Shown here: piece after piece, positions 1-6,934 of the stretch
How positions within the stretch are numbered: position 1 is the first letter of the stretch
Layout of the letters: each line of letters begins with the position of its first letter
NCBI GenBank assembly: GCA_947084925.1
Contig: CAMTUJ010000042.1
Coordinates: 1 to 32,976 of the forward strand
Direction: 5' to 3'
DNA length: 32,976 nt
From: JAGPUQ01 sp947084925
GTDB lineage: Bacteria; Pseudomonadota; Gammaproteobacteria; Pseudomonadales; Porticoccaceae
The notes under the pieces: model-generated
Told to the model about the DNA's origin: nothing
Databases searched by the model: none
What the model saw: the letters and a program-made list of their open reading frames with translations, nothing else
Translations under genes and position numbers: made by a program

Positions 1-1
1 A

Positions 2-652
2 GCGGATCAGGGCGAGGTCGTGCTGGCGGCGCTCGCCGAAGGGCGTGATGTAGCGCTCATCTCCGATGCGGGGACTCCGCTGATCTCCGATCCCGGCTAC
101 CGGCTGGTGCGCGCGGCGCGCGCGGCGGGCTTCGCCGTATCGCCGGTGCCCGGTGCCTGCGCGGCGGTGGCGGCGCTCAGCGTTGCGGGCCTGCCCAGCG
201 ACCGCTTCGTGTTCGAGGGCTTCCTGCCGGCGCGCGCCGGTGAGCGCCTGCGCCGTCTGGAGGCGCTGGCGCACGAGCCGCGCACCCTGATTTTTTATGA
301 AGCCCCGCACCGCATTCAGGAGGCGCTCGCGGATATCGCAATGGTGTTCGGCGCCGAGCGCGAGCTGGTGCTCGGGCGCGAAATCAGCAAGGCCTTCGAA
401 ACCTTCCTGACCGGTTCCGCGGCGGAAGTCGGCGCCCAGGTCGCGGCGGATGCCAACCAGCGCCGCGGCGAGCTGGTGCTGATGGTCGCCGGCGCCCCGG
501 AGCGGGCGCCCGCTGGCGACGACCTCGACCGGGTGCTGAGCGTGCTGCTGGAAGAGCTGCCGCTGAAACAGGCGGTCGGGCTTGCCGCCCGGATCACGGG
601 TGCGGCGAAGAATCAGCTCTACGAGCGCGCGCTCGCATTGCGCGCGCCCTGA
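2..652 (+). CDS. rsmI: RsmI, 16S rRNA C1402 2'-O-methyltransferase, 3' part
   Basis: RsmI uses S-adenosylmethionine to methylate the ribose 2'-OH of C1402 in 16S rRNA, at the ribosomal P site. The open frame enters from the left edge (first codon at 2), so the N-terminal part is missing. The remaining 216 residues contain the family signatures SDAGTPLISDPG (SAM-binding region), PGACAAVAALSVAGLPSDRF, GFLPA and EPRTLIFYEAPHR, and the RRGELVLMV stretch near the C-terminal domain. These match the E. coli protein in order and spacing. Known gammaproteobacterial gene order (for example Pseudomonas) also has rsmI near rnpB and mraZ. The stop TGA is at 650-652. The start and any upstream promoter lie outside the window. 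Confidence 0.93.
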   Translation, partial: ADQGEVVLAALAEGRDVALISDAGTPLISDPGYRLVRAARAAGFAVSPVPGACAAVAALSVAGLPSDRFVFEGFLPARAGERLRRLEALAHEPRTLIFYEAPHRIQEALADIAMVFGAERELVLGREISKAFETFLTGSAAEVGAQVAADANQRRGELVLMVAGAPERAPAGDDLDRVLSVLLEELPLKQAVGLAARITGAAKNQLYERALALRAP

Positions 653-663
653 GTACGACACGC

Positions 664-692
664 CCGACGATCCCCTGGCGATGGCGTATGAT
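664..692 (+). promoter_or_regulatory. possible sigma70 promoter for the thioesterase gene
   Basis: TATGAT at 687-692 is a good -10 box. Seventeen bases upstream, 664-669 reads CCGACG, which keeps only the central GAC of TTGACA. This would start transcription near 699, about 105 nt before the thioesterase ATG. The -35 box is poor, so the call is tentative. Confidence 0.25.
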
Positions 693-805
693 GCCGCGCC
701 GCCGTCGGGCGCGACGCCGAACCCCGTGTTCCTCGCCTGCCTGCGGTTGCAAAAGCTGCGTCCCTCAACACCCATATCGCTCCACAGCAAGCTTGCGGTA
801 CCAGC

Positions 806-1675
806 ATGAATCCCGACCAATTGCTTGATCTCCTCAACCTGGAGCGTCTCGACCGCGACCTGTTTCGCGGCAGCAACCAGGACATCGGCGCCGCCGCGGT
901 GTTCGGTGGTCAGGTACTGGGCCAAGCATTGATGGCGGCCTCGCGCACCCGCGAGGAACGGCCGGTGCACTCCCTGCATTCCTATTTTTTGCGTCCCGGT
1001 GACAAGAGCATTCCCATCATCTATCAGGTCGAGCGGGTGCGCGACGGCGGCAGTTTCACCACCCGGCGCGTGGTGGCGGTGCAGGAGGGAGAGCCGATCT
1101 TCATCATGTCGGCATCCTTCCAGCGGCGGGAGACCGGACTCTCGCACCAGATCGCGATGCCCGCGGTGCCGGGTCCCGAGGGCCTGCCCGACGAATACGA
1201 TCTGCGCCTGAGTGCCGCCGCGAGGCTGCCGGCCGAGCACCGCGCGTTCCACACGAGCGCGCGGCCGGTGATCATGCGGGCGGTCGATCCCGACGCGCTG
1301 TGGGCGACGGCGGTAACTTCCGCGCAGCAGCAGTTTTGGGTGCGGGTGCCGGGCACGCTGCCGGACGATCCCGAGCTGCATTGCGCGCTGCTCGCCTATG
1401 TGTCCGACTATTACCTCATGGGCACCGCGCTGCGGCCCCACGGCCTGCGTTTCGGGGAGCCGGGTTTGCAGCCCGCCAGCCTCGATCACGCCATGTGGTT
1501 TCACCGCGAGTTCCGCGTCGACGACTGGTTGCTCTACACCATGGAAAGCCCAAACGCGAGCGGTTCGCGCGGGCTCAATTTCGGGCATTTTTATCGCCGC
1601 GACGGCACCCTGGTGGCCACCTGTGCCCAGGAAGGGTTGATCCGGTTGCGTCCGCCAGCGGCGGATCGGGGGTGA
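806..1675 (+). CDS. tesB: Acyl-CoA thioesterase II (TesB family)
   Basis: TesB-type thioesterases hydrolyse acyl-CoA to free fatty acid and CoA in the cytoplasm with a double hot-dog fold. At 289 residues this is close to the E. coli length of 286. The known E. coli triad Asp204/Thr228/Gln278 maps to Asp201 (YVSDYYLM), Ser225 (ASLDHAMWFHR) and Gln275 (CAQEGLIR), all with the same offset of three; Ser replaces Thr, a conservative change. Other family blocks are FGGQVLGQAL, HSLHSYFLRPGD and GGSFTTRRV. The ATG at 806 has only a weak ribosome site. The gene is followed by a strong terminator. The in vivo acyl substrate cannot be told from sequence. Confidence 0.92.
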   Translation: MNPDQLLDLLNLERLDRDLFRGSNQDIGAAAVFGGQVLGQALMAASRTREERPVHSLHSYFLRPGDKSIPIIYQVERVRDGGSFTTRRVVAVQEGEPIFIMSASFQRRETGLSHQIAMPAVPGPEGLPDEYDLRLSAAARLPAEHRAFHTSARPVIMRAVDPDALWATAVTSAQQQFWVRVPGTLPDDPELHCALLAYVSDYYLMGTALRPHGLRFGEPGLQPASLDHAMWFHREFRVDDWLLYTMESPNASGSRGLNFGHFYRRDGTLVATCAQEGLIRLRPPAADRG

Positions 1676-1696
1676 TCGGCGTGACAACCCGGCACG

Positions 1697-1731
1697 CAAC
1701 AAAAAGGCGCCGCGAAGGCGCCTTTTTGTTG
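1697..1731. terminator. bidirectional rho-independent terminator
   Basis: The arms CAACAAAAAGGCGCC (1697-1711) and GGCGCCTTTTTGTTG (1717-1731) are perfect 15-base complements around a GCGAA loop. A-rich and T-rich outer stems give a T-run after the GC stem on either strand. It lies between the convergent thioesterase (+) and phosphotriesterase-like (-) genes, so it can end both transcripts. Confidence 0.92.
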
Positions 1732-1751
1732 TGCTGATGCAGCGCTGCCGG

Positions 1752-2699
1752 TCAGTAACCGCCGATTTTCGAAAACACCTTTTTCGGATTTTCCACCATC
1801 ATGGTGCTGATGTCCCGGTCGCTCACCCCGGCTGCCTTCAGCGCGGGCAGCACGTCGCGGGGAACGTGCTCATAGCACCAGTTGGGCGCGAATTGCTCGA
1901 TGTATTTCTGATCGAAGAAGTCCTGGAAGCTGCAGGAATCGTGGGAGATCACCATCTGCCCCGCAAAGCCTTTGGCGCACAGTTGGGCGACCGTCTGTAC
2001 CCGCTGGTCGGTGGGCAGGTAGGCTTCGAGGCCGAAGCGGTCCATGCCGATGAAGCTGCCCTGGTCGAGGATGGTCTGCAGGTAATCGAGGTCGGTGGAA
2101 TCGCCGCAGTGGCCGATGACCACACGGGTGAGATCGACGCCGAATTCGGCGAAGGCGATCTGCTGATCCCGCGCGGAGGTGTTGGACACCGTAGTGTGGG
2201 TGGAAATGGGCACGCCGGTCTCCCGGTGCGCGATCGCCGCGGCCTGCAACAGCTTTTTGTTGAAGGCATCGACGCCGGGGTTGTCGGTCGCGCACTTGAT
2301 GACACCGGCCTTGATGCCGGTGTCGAGGATGCCGTCGAGGATGTCGCGGACCATGTAGCCGGCGAGCGCCTTGGCGTCCCAGCCGTGCATCTGGGGTTCC
2401 TCGGTCCAGTAGAAACCCGTGGGCGCAATGACATGGACGCCGGTGGCTTCGGCTACCCGGCGGATGGTGTGGATGTCCCGTCCCAGGTTGACCGGCGTCA
2501 GATCGACGATGGATCGCACCCCGCGGTCGGCGGCCCGTTTGAGTGCCGCGATGGCCTTGGGTATCTGCTGCTCGGCGTCGTAGTAATTGGTGTAGTTCTG
2601 GCGCATCGACCAGTTGGCGACCACGATGTGCTCGTGCATCAGGCACATGCCCAGATCGTTGACATCGATAGGCCCGAGCGCGGTTTCTACGTGTGGCAT
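1752..2699 (-). CDS. Phosphotriesterase-family metal-dependent hydrolase
   Basis: This is a TIM-barrel amidohydrolase of the phosphotriesterase (PTE) / PTE-like lactonase group, 315 residues. All six binuclear-metal ligands are present: His22 and His24 (LMHEHIV), the lysine that is carboxylated in the family, Lys135 (GVIKCATD), His168 (STHTTV), His197 (VIGHCGDS) and Asp254 (VISHDSC). It should therefore be catalytically competent. Known members hydrolyse lactones, esters or phosphotriesters; the real substrate here is not deducible. I chose ATG 2699 because GGGGGAA lies just upstream and family homology begins at MPHVETALGPI; a longer frame upstream has no family features. It lies alone on the minus strand between tesB and rnpB, sharing a terminator with tesB. 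No signal peptide is seen. Confidence 0.85.
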   Translation of the reverse strand: MPHVETALGPIDVNDLGMCLMHEHIVVANWSMRQNYTNYYDAEQQIPKAIAALKRAADRGVRSIVDLTPVNLGRDIHTIRRVAEATGVHVIAPTGFYWTEEPQMHGWDAKALAGYMVRDILDGILDTGIKAGVIKCATDNPGVDAFNKKLLQAAAIAHRETGVPISTHTTVSNTSARDQQIAFAEFGVDLTRVVIGHCGDSTDLDYLQTILDQGSFIGMDRFGLEAYLPTDQRVQTVAQLCAKGFAGQMVISHDSCSFQDFFDQKYIEQFAPNWCYEHVPRDVLPALKAAGVSDRDISTMMVENPKKVFSKIGGY

Positions 2700-2817
2700 G
2701 ACAGTTCCCCCGGCAGAGTTGTAATGGTTCCGCGCGCCGGACGGCGCGTGCGGTGATATTCGTGGCGCAGAAGTGCCGGACCGGCGAAAGCCTGCCACCC
2801 GCATCCGTCACCTGGGC

Positions 2818-2823
2818 TAGAAT
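2818..2823 (+). promoter_or_regulatory. -10 box of the rnpB promoter
   Basis: TAGAAT at 2818-2823 is six bases before the predicted 5' end of RNase P RNA, the right distance for a -10 element. No convincing -35 hexamer is present at 16-18 bases upstream. Confidence 0.5.
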
Positions 2824-2828
2824 GGGCG

Positions 2829-3189
2829 TGAAGTCGGCTGGACAGTCGCTGTCTCGCGCAAGCGGGATGGAGGAAAGTCCGGGCTCCACAGGGCAGAGTG
2901 CCAGGTAACGCCTGGGGGGCGTGAGTCCACGGAAAGTGCCACAGAAAATATACCGCCAAGCCACCGGGATCGTTCCGGCGGACGGTAAGGGTGAAATGGT
3001 GCGGTAAGAGCGCACCGCGCGTCTGGCAACAGGCGTGGCAGGGTAAACCCCACTCGGAGCAAGGCCAAATAGGAACCCCATGACGCGGCCCGCGTCGGGT
3101 TCGGGTAGGCCGCTTGAGGCGCACGGCGACGTGCGTCCCAGATGAATGATTGTCCACGACAGAACCCGGCTTACAGGCCGACTTCACCT
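2829..3189 (+). ncRNA. rnpB: RNase P RNA, class A
   Basis: This is the catalytic RNA that trims the 5' leaders of tRNA precursors with RnpA protein. The universal core elements appear in order: GGAGGAAAGTCCGGGCTCC (P4 5' side and CR-I), GCCAGGTAACGCCTGG, GGTAAGGGTGAAA, GGTGCGGTAAGAGCGCACCG, CGGAGCAAGGCCAAATAGG, GGGTAGGCCGCTTGAG, and AGATGAATGATTGTCCACGA followed by ACAGAACCCGGCTTA. The 5' end GAAGTCGG pairs with CCGACTTC at the 3' end (P1), which sets the limits to within a few bases. P3 is short, with TCTCGC and GCGGGA closed by a GCAA tetraloop. Location between rsmI and mraZ matches known gammaproteobacterial order. Reading frames across this RNA are spurious. Confidence 0.97.
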
Positions 3190-3413
3190 CTCCGATCACC
3201 GCGCCGTCCGGGTCATTCCGGGCGGCGTGCGGGCTGGCTGCCGCGCAAAGCGACTCCGGTCATGCCAACTCCTCACTAATTACTTTAAGTTTATATCCCA
3301 CCATTTTGATAAGTATCGATAGTTCTCTCCAAGGACTTCCGCTCAGCGCACTTTCGATACGAGATCGTCTCTTTTCCCCGCATTTTATAAGGTGTTTTGT
3401 GGCGATCGCCTGC
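3190..3413. other. rnpB-mraZ intergenic region, hairpin and AT-rich stretch
   Basis: No gene is visible. A hairpin at 3202-3227 (CGCCGTCCGG / CCGGGCGGCG with one G-U pair, six-base loop) could help end rnpB, but it has no T-run. From about 3275 to 3400 the sequence is markedly AT-richer than its surroundings, as expected for a promoter-bearing region, though the best promoter lies just downstream. Confidence 0.5.
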
Positions 3414-3441
3414 TTGACTTTGGGTTAGGCCGGCATATAGT
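3414..3441 (+). promoter_or_regulatory. dcw cluster promoter upstream of mraZ
   Basis: TTGACT at 3414-3419 and TATAGT at 3436-3441 are separated by 16 bases, each one mismatch from the sigma70 consensus. Transcription would start near 3448, just before the TGGGN boxes, and about 55 nt before the mraZ start. This is the best promoter in the window and fits the known Pmra position in E. coli. Confidence 0.75.
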
Positions 3442-3450
3442 GGCCCGAAT

Positions 3451-3475
3451 TGGGAGATTGTGGGAAATAGTGGGT
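3451..3475 (+). promoter_or_regulatory. MraZ operator (three TGGGN boxes)
   Basis: TGGGA (3451-3455), TGGGA (3461-3465) and TGGGT (3471-3475) repeat every 10 nt with 5-nt spacers, the known arrangement bound by MraZ upstream of mraZ in E. coli. It sits between the likely start of transcription and the mraZ start, so binding should repress the cluster. A degenerate box (TGGCC, 3441) and another TGGGT (3421) are in the same 10-nt phase. Confidence 0.82.
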
Positions 3476-3504
3476 TTCCCGGTGCATAGCCCGGTGGAGG
3501 CACA

Positions 3505-3960
3505 GTGTTTCGCGGCAATAACGAAATCAATATGGACGCGAAAGGACGCATGGCGGTGCCCGCCCGTTACCGGGACACCCTCACGGCGGGTTGCGACGGT
3601 CAACTCGTGGCCACCATTGATATCGAAGACCGCTGTCTGTTTCTGTATCCCCTGCCTGCCTGGCAGGAAATCGAAGCCCAGATCGCCAAATTGCCGACGT
3701 TCAATCCCGACACCCGCCGCTTGCAGCGGCTGTTGATCGGTCATGCGCGTGAACTGGAAATGGATAACAGCGGTCGAGTGTTGATTCCCCCGGAGCTGCG
3801 GGCCTATGCCGGACTGGATAAAGAGGTCGTGCTGGTGGGTCAGGGTCATCGCTTCGAATTGTGGAGTACCGATAGCTGGAACGCGCGACGCGAGCAGTGG
3901 CTGGCCGAAGCCGCCGGCGGGCGCGCGATCCCGGCGGAAATGCAAAGTCTGTCGCTGTAG
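3505..3960 (+). CDS. mraZ: MraZ transcriptional regulator
   Basis: MraZ is a DNA-binding protein with two SpoVT/AbrB-like halves that forms a ring oligomer and represses its own dcw promoter in E. coli. This 151-residue protein has the expected two repeats, each with the DxxxR signature: DAKGRMAVPARYR near residues 11-23 and DNSGRVLIPPELR near 92-104. The start is GTG at 3505, preceded by GGTGGAGG at a good distance, giving the usual N-terminus MFRGNN. It is the first gene of the cluster, and its predicted operator lies directly upstream. rsmH follows after nine bases. Confidence 0.95.
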   Translation: MFRGNNEINMDAKGRMAVPARYRDTLTAGCDGQLVATIDIEDRCLFLYPLPAWQEIEAQIAKLPTFNPDTRRLQRLLIGHARELEMDNSGRVLIPPELRAYAGLDKEVVLVGQGHRFELWSTDSWNARREQWLAEAAGGRAIPAEMQSLSL

Positions 3961-3969
3961 GCCTGGCGC

Positions 3970-4908
3970 GTGGAGCAGGGGTTTGCAGGCGATCACCAAA
4001 CAGTATTGCTGGAAGAGGCGGTAACGGCCTTGGTGACGGATTCGAATGGCTTTTACGTCGACGGCACCTTCGGGCGTGGCGGCCACACGCGCGCGCTCCT
4101 GGACCGCCTCGGACCCGAGGGTCGGGTGCTGGCGCTGGACCTCGATCCGGAAGCCTGTCACGTGGGCGCGGAGCTGGCGGCCCGGGACGGCCGCCTGGAG
4201 ATGGTGCAGATGTCGTTTCGTGACCTGCTGCCGCACCTGGCCGCGCGGGCGGTGCCGGTGCGGGTGACCGGCCTGCTCCTCGATCTGGGGGTGTCGTCGC
4301 CGCAACTGGACGATGCGGCGCGGGGTTTCAGCTTTCTCCGCGACGGCGCCCTGGACATGCGCATGAATCCCGAGCAGGGACAGAGCGCGGCCGCCTGGCT
4401 GGCGGTGGCGGGCGAGACCGAAATCACCCGTGTTTTGCAGGAATACGGCGAGGAGCGTTACGCGCGGCGCATCGCGCGCGCCATCGTTCGCGCCCGGACG
4501 CAGGAGCCGCTGCTGCGCACCGTGCAGCTCGCCAAGGTCATCGCGGAGGCGCATCCCGCGTGGCAGCCCGGTCGTCACCCGGCGACCCAGTCGTTTCAGG
4601 CGATCCGGATCCACATCAATGGCGAACTCGCCGCCTTGCGCGCGGCGCTCGATCAGGTGCTCGACGTGCTGGTGGTCGGTGGACGTCTGGTGGTGATCAG
4701 CTTTCACTCCCTTGAAGACCGCATGGTGAAACGCTTTATCCGCGATACGGAGCACCCCCGCGTGCCGCGTGGACTGCCCGTCGAAGAGGCGCATCTGCCG
4801 CGCCGCCTGCGCGCATTGGGGCGCGCGATCCGTGCCTCGGCCGCCGAGGTCGCGGCCAATCCGCGCGCGCGCAGCGCGGTGATGCGGGTAGCGGAGAAGC
4901 TGGCGTGA
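3970..4908 (+). CDS. rsmH: RsmH, 16S rRNA N4-cytosine-1402 methyltransferase
   Basis: RsmH (MraW) methylates N4 of C1402 in 16S rRNA with SAM, on the same nucleotide whose ribose RsmI (encoded at the left edge) methylates. At 312 residues it is family-typical. Signatures are HQTVLLEEAV, the SAM loop DGTFGRGGHTR, LALDLDPEA, LLLDLGVSSPQLD, RGFSFLRDGALDMRM, and ISFHSLEDRMVKRF near residues 240-255. The start is GTG at 3970, nine bases after the mraZ stop, with little Shine-Dalgarno match, so translation may depend on coupling to mraZ. The stop TGA overlaps the ftsL start (GTGA). Confidence 0.96.
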   Translation: MEQGFAGDHQTVLLEEAVTALVTDSNGFYVDGTFGRGGHTRALLDRLGPEGRVLALDLDPEACHVGAELAARDGRLEMVQMSFRDLLPHLAARAVPVRVTGLLLDLGVSSPQLDDAARGFSFLRDGALDMRMNPEQGQSAAAWLAVAGETEITRVLQEYGEERYARRIARAIVRARTQEPLLRTVQLAKVIAEAHPAWQPGRHPATQSFQAIRIHINGELAALRAALDQVLDVLVVGGRLVVISFHSLEDRMVKRFIRDTEHPRVPRGLPVEEAHLPRRLRALGRAIRASAAEVAANPRARSAVMRVAEKLA

Positions 4909-5168
4909 CGCGCGCGGTTGCGGTAGTGCTGTGGTTGCTGGTGCTGGCCACCGCATTGGCCGCGGTGCTGGTAAGCCAGGATTGTCGGCGGATCTACATG
5001 CAGTTGGCGAAGCATCAGCGTACCGAGCACCAGTTGCAGGTCGATTGGGGCCGTTATCTTCTGGAGCGCAGCACCCTGGCGTCCCCGGGGCGGATCGAAA
5101 AACTCGCCGCCGAGCAATATGGCCTGCGCGCGCCTGCGTTGCAGGAAATCATCATGGTGCAGCCGTGA
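4905..5168 (+). CDS. ftsL: FtsL cell division protein
   Basis: FtsL is a small bitopic inner-membrane protein that joins FtsB and FtsQ and helps activate FtsW-FtsI at the septum. This 87-residue protein has a short cytoplasmic N-terminus, one membrane segment at about residues 4-24 (VVLWLLVLATALAAVLV), then a periplasmic helical region likely to form a coiled coil (IYMQLAKHQRTEHQLQ). The end IEKLAAEQYGLRAP is typical of the family. It starts at GTG 4905, overlapping the rsmH stop, and its stop overlaps the ftsI start in another GTGA. The family is weakly conserved, so position between rsmH and ftsI is part of the evidence. Confidence 0.92.
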   Translation: MTRAVAVVLWLLVLATALAAVLVSQDCRRIYMQLAKHQRTEHQLQVDWGRYLLERSTLASPGRIEKLAAEQYGLRAPALQEIIMVQP

Positions 5169-6934
5169 CACGCCGGGCGACGCATCAGCGCATCATCGAC
5201 CGCTGGCGTTACCTCTGCGTGGTGGTGGCCTTGGGTTCGTTTCCGGTAATGGCGTTGTGGCACACCGCGGGGCTGCAAGTATTCGAGCGTGGGGAGAAGG
5301 GCGCCCGCTTTCTTCAGTTGCAGGGTGATGCCCGCACGCTGCGGGTCCGGCCGGTTCCGGCCTACCGGGGACTGATCACGGATCGCAACGGCGAGCCGCT
5401 GGCGGTCAGCACGCCGGTGGTAACGCTGTGGGCCAATCCCAAGGAACTTCTGGATGGCGGCAAGAGCCTTGAGTCCCTGGCCCGGCGGCTCGGCGTGCCG
5501 CTGGCGACGTTACGGGCGCGCCTCAATGACAACGCCAAACGCGAATTCATGTTTCTGGCGCGGCGGCTCACGCCCGCCGAGGCGAAACCGATCCTCGATC
5601 TGAACCTCAAGGGCGTCTACGGTCGCGACGAATACAAGCGCTACTACCCCGCGGGAGAAGTCACCGCGCAGTTGGTTGGCTTTACCAATGTTGACGACAA
5701 GGGGCAGGAAGGGCTCGAACTGGCCTACGACCAGTGGCTTGCCGGAGTGCCCGGCGAACGCCGTGTCCTCCAGGACCGCAACACCCAGGTGATCAAGGAG
5801 CTGGAGCTGATCCGCAGCGAAAAACCCGGCAATGACCTGGTGCTCTCCATCGACCTGCGTCTGCAATACGTGGCGTATCGCGAGTTGCGCATGGCGCTGG
5901 AAGCGCATCGGGCCGCGGCCGGGTCCGTGGTCATGCTCGACGCCCGTACCGGGGAAGTCCTCGCCATGGTCAGCCAGCCATCGTTCAATCCCAATGCGCG
6001 CGGGCAAGCGGACAGTCATGCCCAGCGCAACCGCGCCATCACCGATCTGGTGGAGCCGGGCTCGGTGATGAAACCCTTCACCATGGTAGCGGCACTCGAA
6101 AGTGGTCGTTACCGGCCGGACACGCCGATCGATACCACCCCTGGCTGGGTTCGTTTCGGGCCCAAGACCTATCGAGATCCCCACAGTTACGGTCTCCTCG
6201 ATCTGACTGGCGTGCTGGTCAAATCCAGCCAGGTGGGCACCACCAAGGTCGCCATGACGCTCGAAACCGACCAGATTCGCGGCGTGTTCGAGCGGGTGGG
6301 TCTGGGCCAGGGGCTGGATACGGGTTTCCCCGGCGAGAACGCGGGCAACCTGCCCAGCAAGCACAAGTGGGCGACGGTCGAGCATGCGTCCCTTTCCTTC
6401 GGCTACGGCCTGACGGTGACACCGCTACAGGTAGCACGCGCCTACGCCGTGCTCGCCAACACCGGCGTGCGCCGCTCCGTGACGCTGTTGCGCCAGGAAC
6501 CCGGCACTCCGCCCGCCGAGGGGCAGCGGGTCATCAGCGCCGCGGTCGCCGGGCAGGTGCGCACCATGCTGAAAGCCGTGGTAGAGAGCGGCACCGGAAA
6601 GAAAGCGGCAATTCCTGTCTACGCGTCCGCCGGCAAGACCGGGACCAGCCACAAAGTCGGGGTGGGCGGCTATCAAGAGCACCGCTACATATCGCTGTTC
6701 GCTGGCATGGCCCCGGCGGACAACCCCGAGCTGGTTACGGTGGTCGTGGTCGACGACCCGCAAGTGGGTGGTTACTTCGGCGGTGTGGTGGCGGCGCCGG
6801 TGTTCTCCCGGGTGACCTCTGCCGCGCTGCGCCTGCTGGCGATACAGCCGCCCACCCCGTCTCTACCCCAACCCGGCGCCGTCGTGGACGTGACCACCAC
6901 GGCTGTCGCGTCGACCCGGAGGGGCGCCGGGTGA
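5165..6934 (+). CDS. ftsI: FtsI (PBP3) septal peptidoglycan transpeptidase
   Basis: FtsI cross-links septal peptidoglycan in the periplasm and works with FtsW. The 589-residue protein has one N-terminal membrane segment (about residues 14-32, YLCVVVALGSFPVMALW), the PBP dimerisation domain (beginning PAYRGLITDRNGEPLAVSTP), and a transpeptidase domain. Active-site motifs are Ser300-x-x-Lys303 (SVMK) and Lys491-Thr-Gly-Thr (KTGT). The SxN motif reads Ser354-Ser355-Gln356 (KSSQVGTTK), where E. coli FtsI has SSN (Asn361); see findings. The start is GTG at 5165, overlapping the ftsL stop. The stop overlaps the murE ATG (TGATG). It is the only division-specific PBP in the window. Confidence 0.96.
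   Translation: MTRRATHQRIIDRWRYLCVVVALGSFPVMALWHTAGLQVFERGEKGARFLQLQGDARTLRVRPVPAYRGLITDRNGEPLAVSTPVVTLWANPKELLDGGKSLESLARRLGVPLATLRARLNDNAKREFMFLARRLTPAEAKPILDLNLKGVYGRDEYKRYYPAGEVTAQLVGFTNVDDKGQEGLELAYDQWLAGVPGERRVLQDRNTQVIKELELIRSEKPGNDLVLSIDLRLQYVAYRELRMALEAHRAAAGSVVMLDARTGEVLAMVSQPSFNPNARGQADSHAQRNRAITDLVEPGSVMKPFTMVAALESGRYRPDTPIDTTPGWVRFGPKTYRDPHSYGLLDLTGVLVKSSQVGTTKVAMTLETDQIRGVFERVGLGQGLDTGFPGENAGNLPSKHKWATVEHASLSFGYGLTVTPLQVARAYAVLANTGVRRSVTLLRQEPGTPPAEGQRVISAAVAGQVRTMLKAVVESGTGKKAAIPVYASAGKTGTSHKVGVGGYQEHRYISLFAGMAPADNPELVTVVVVDDPQVGGYFGGVVAAPVFSRVTSAALRLLAIQPPTPSLPQPGAVVDVTTTAVASTRRGAG

Noticed and set aside
3150..3428. ORF starting within the 3' part of rnpB
   Set aside because: It overlaps the conserved end of RNase P RNA and the dcw promoter, and encodes no recognisable protein.
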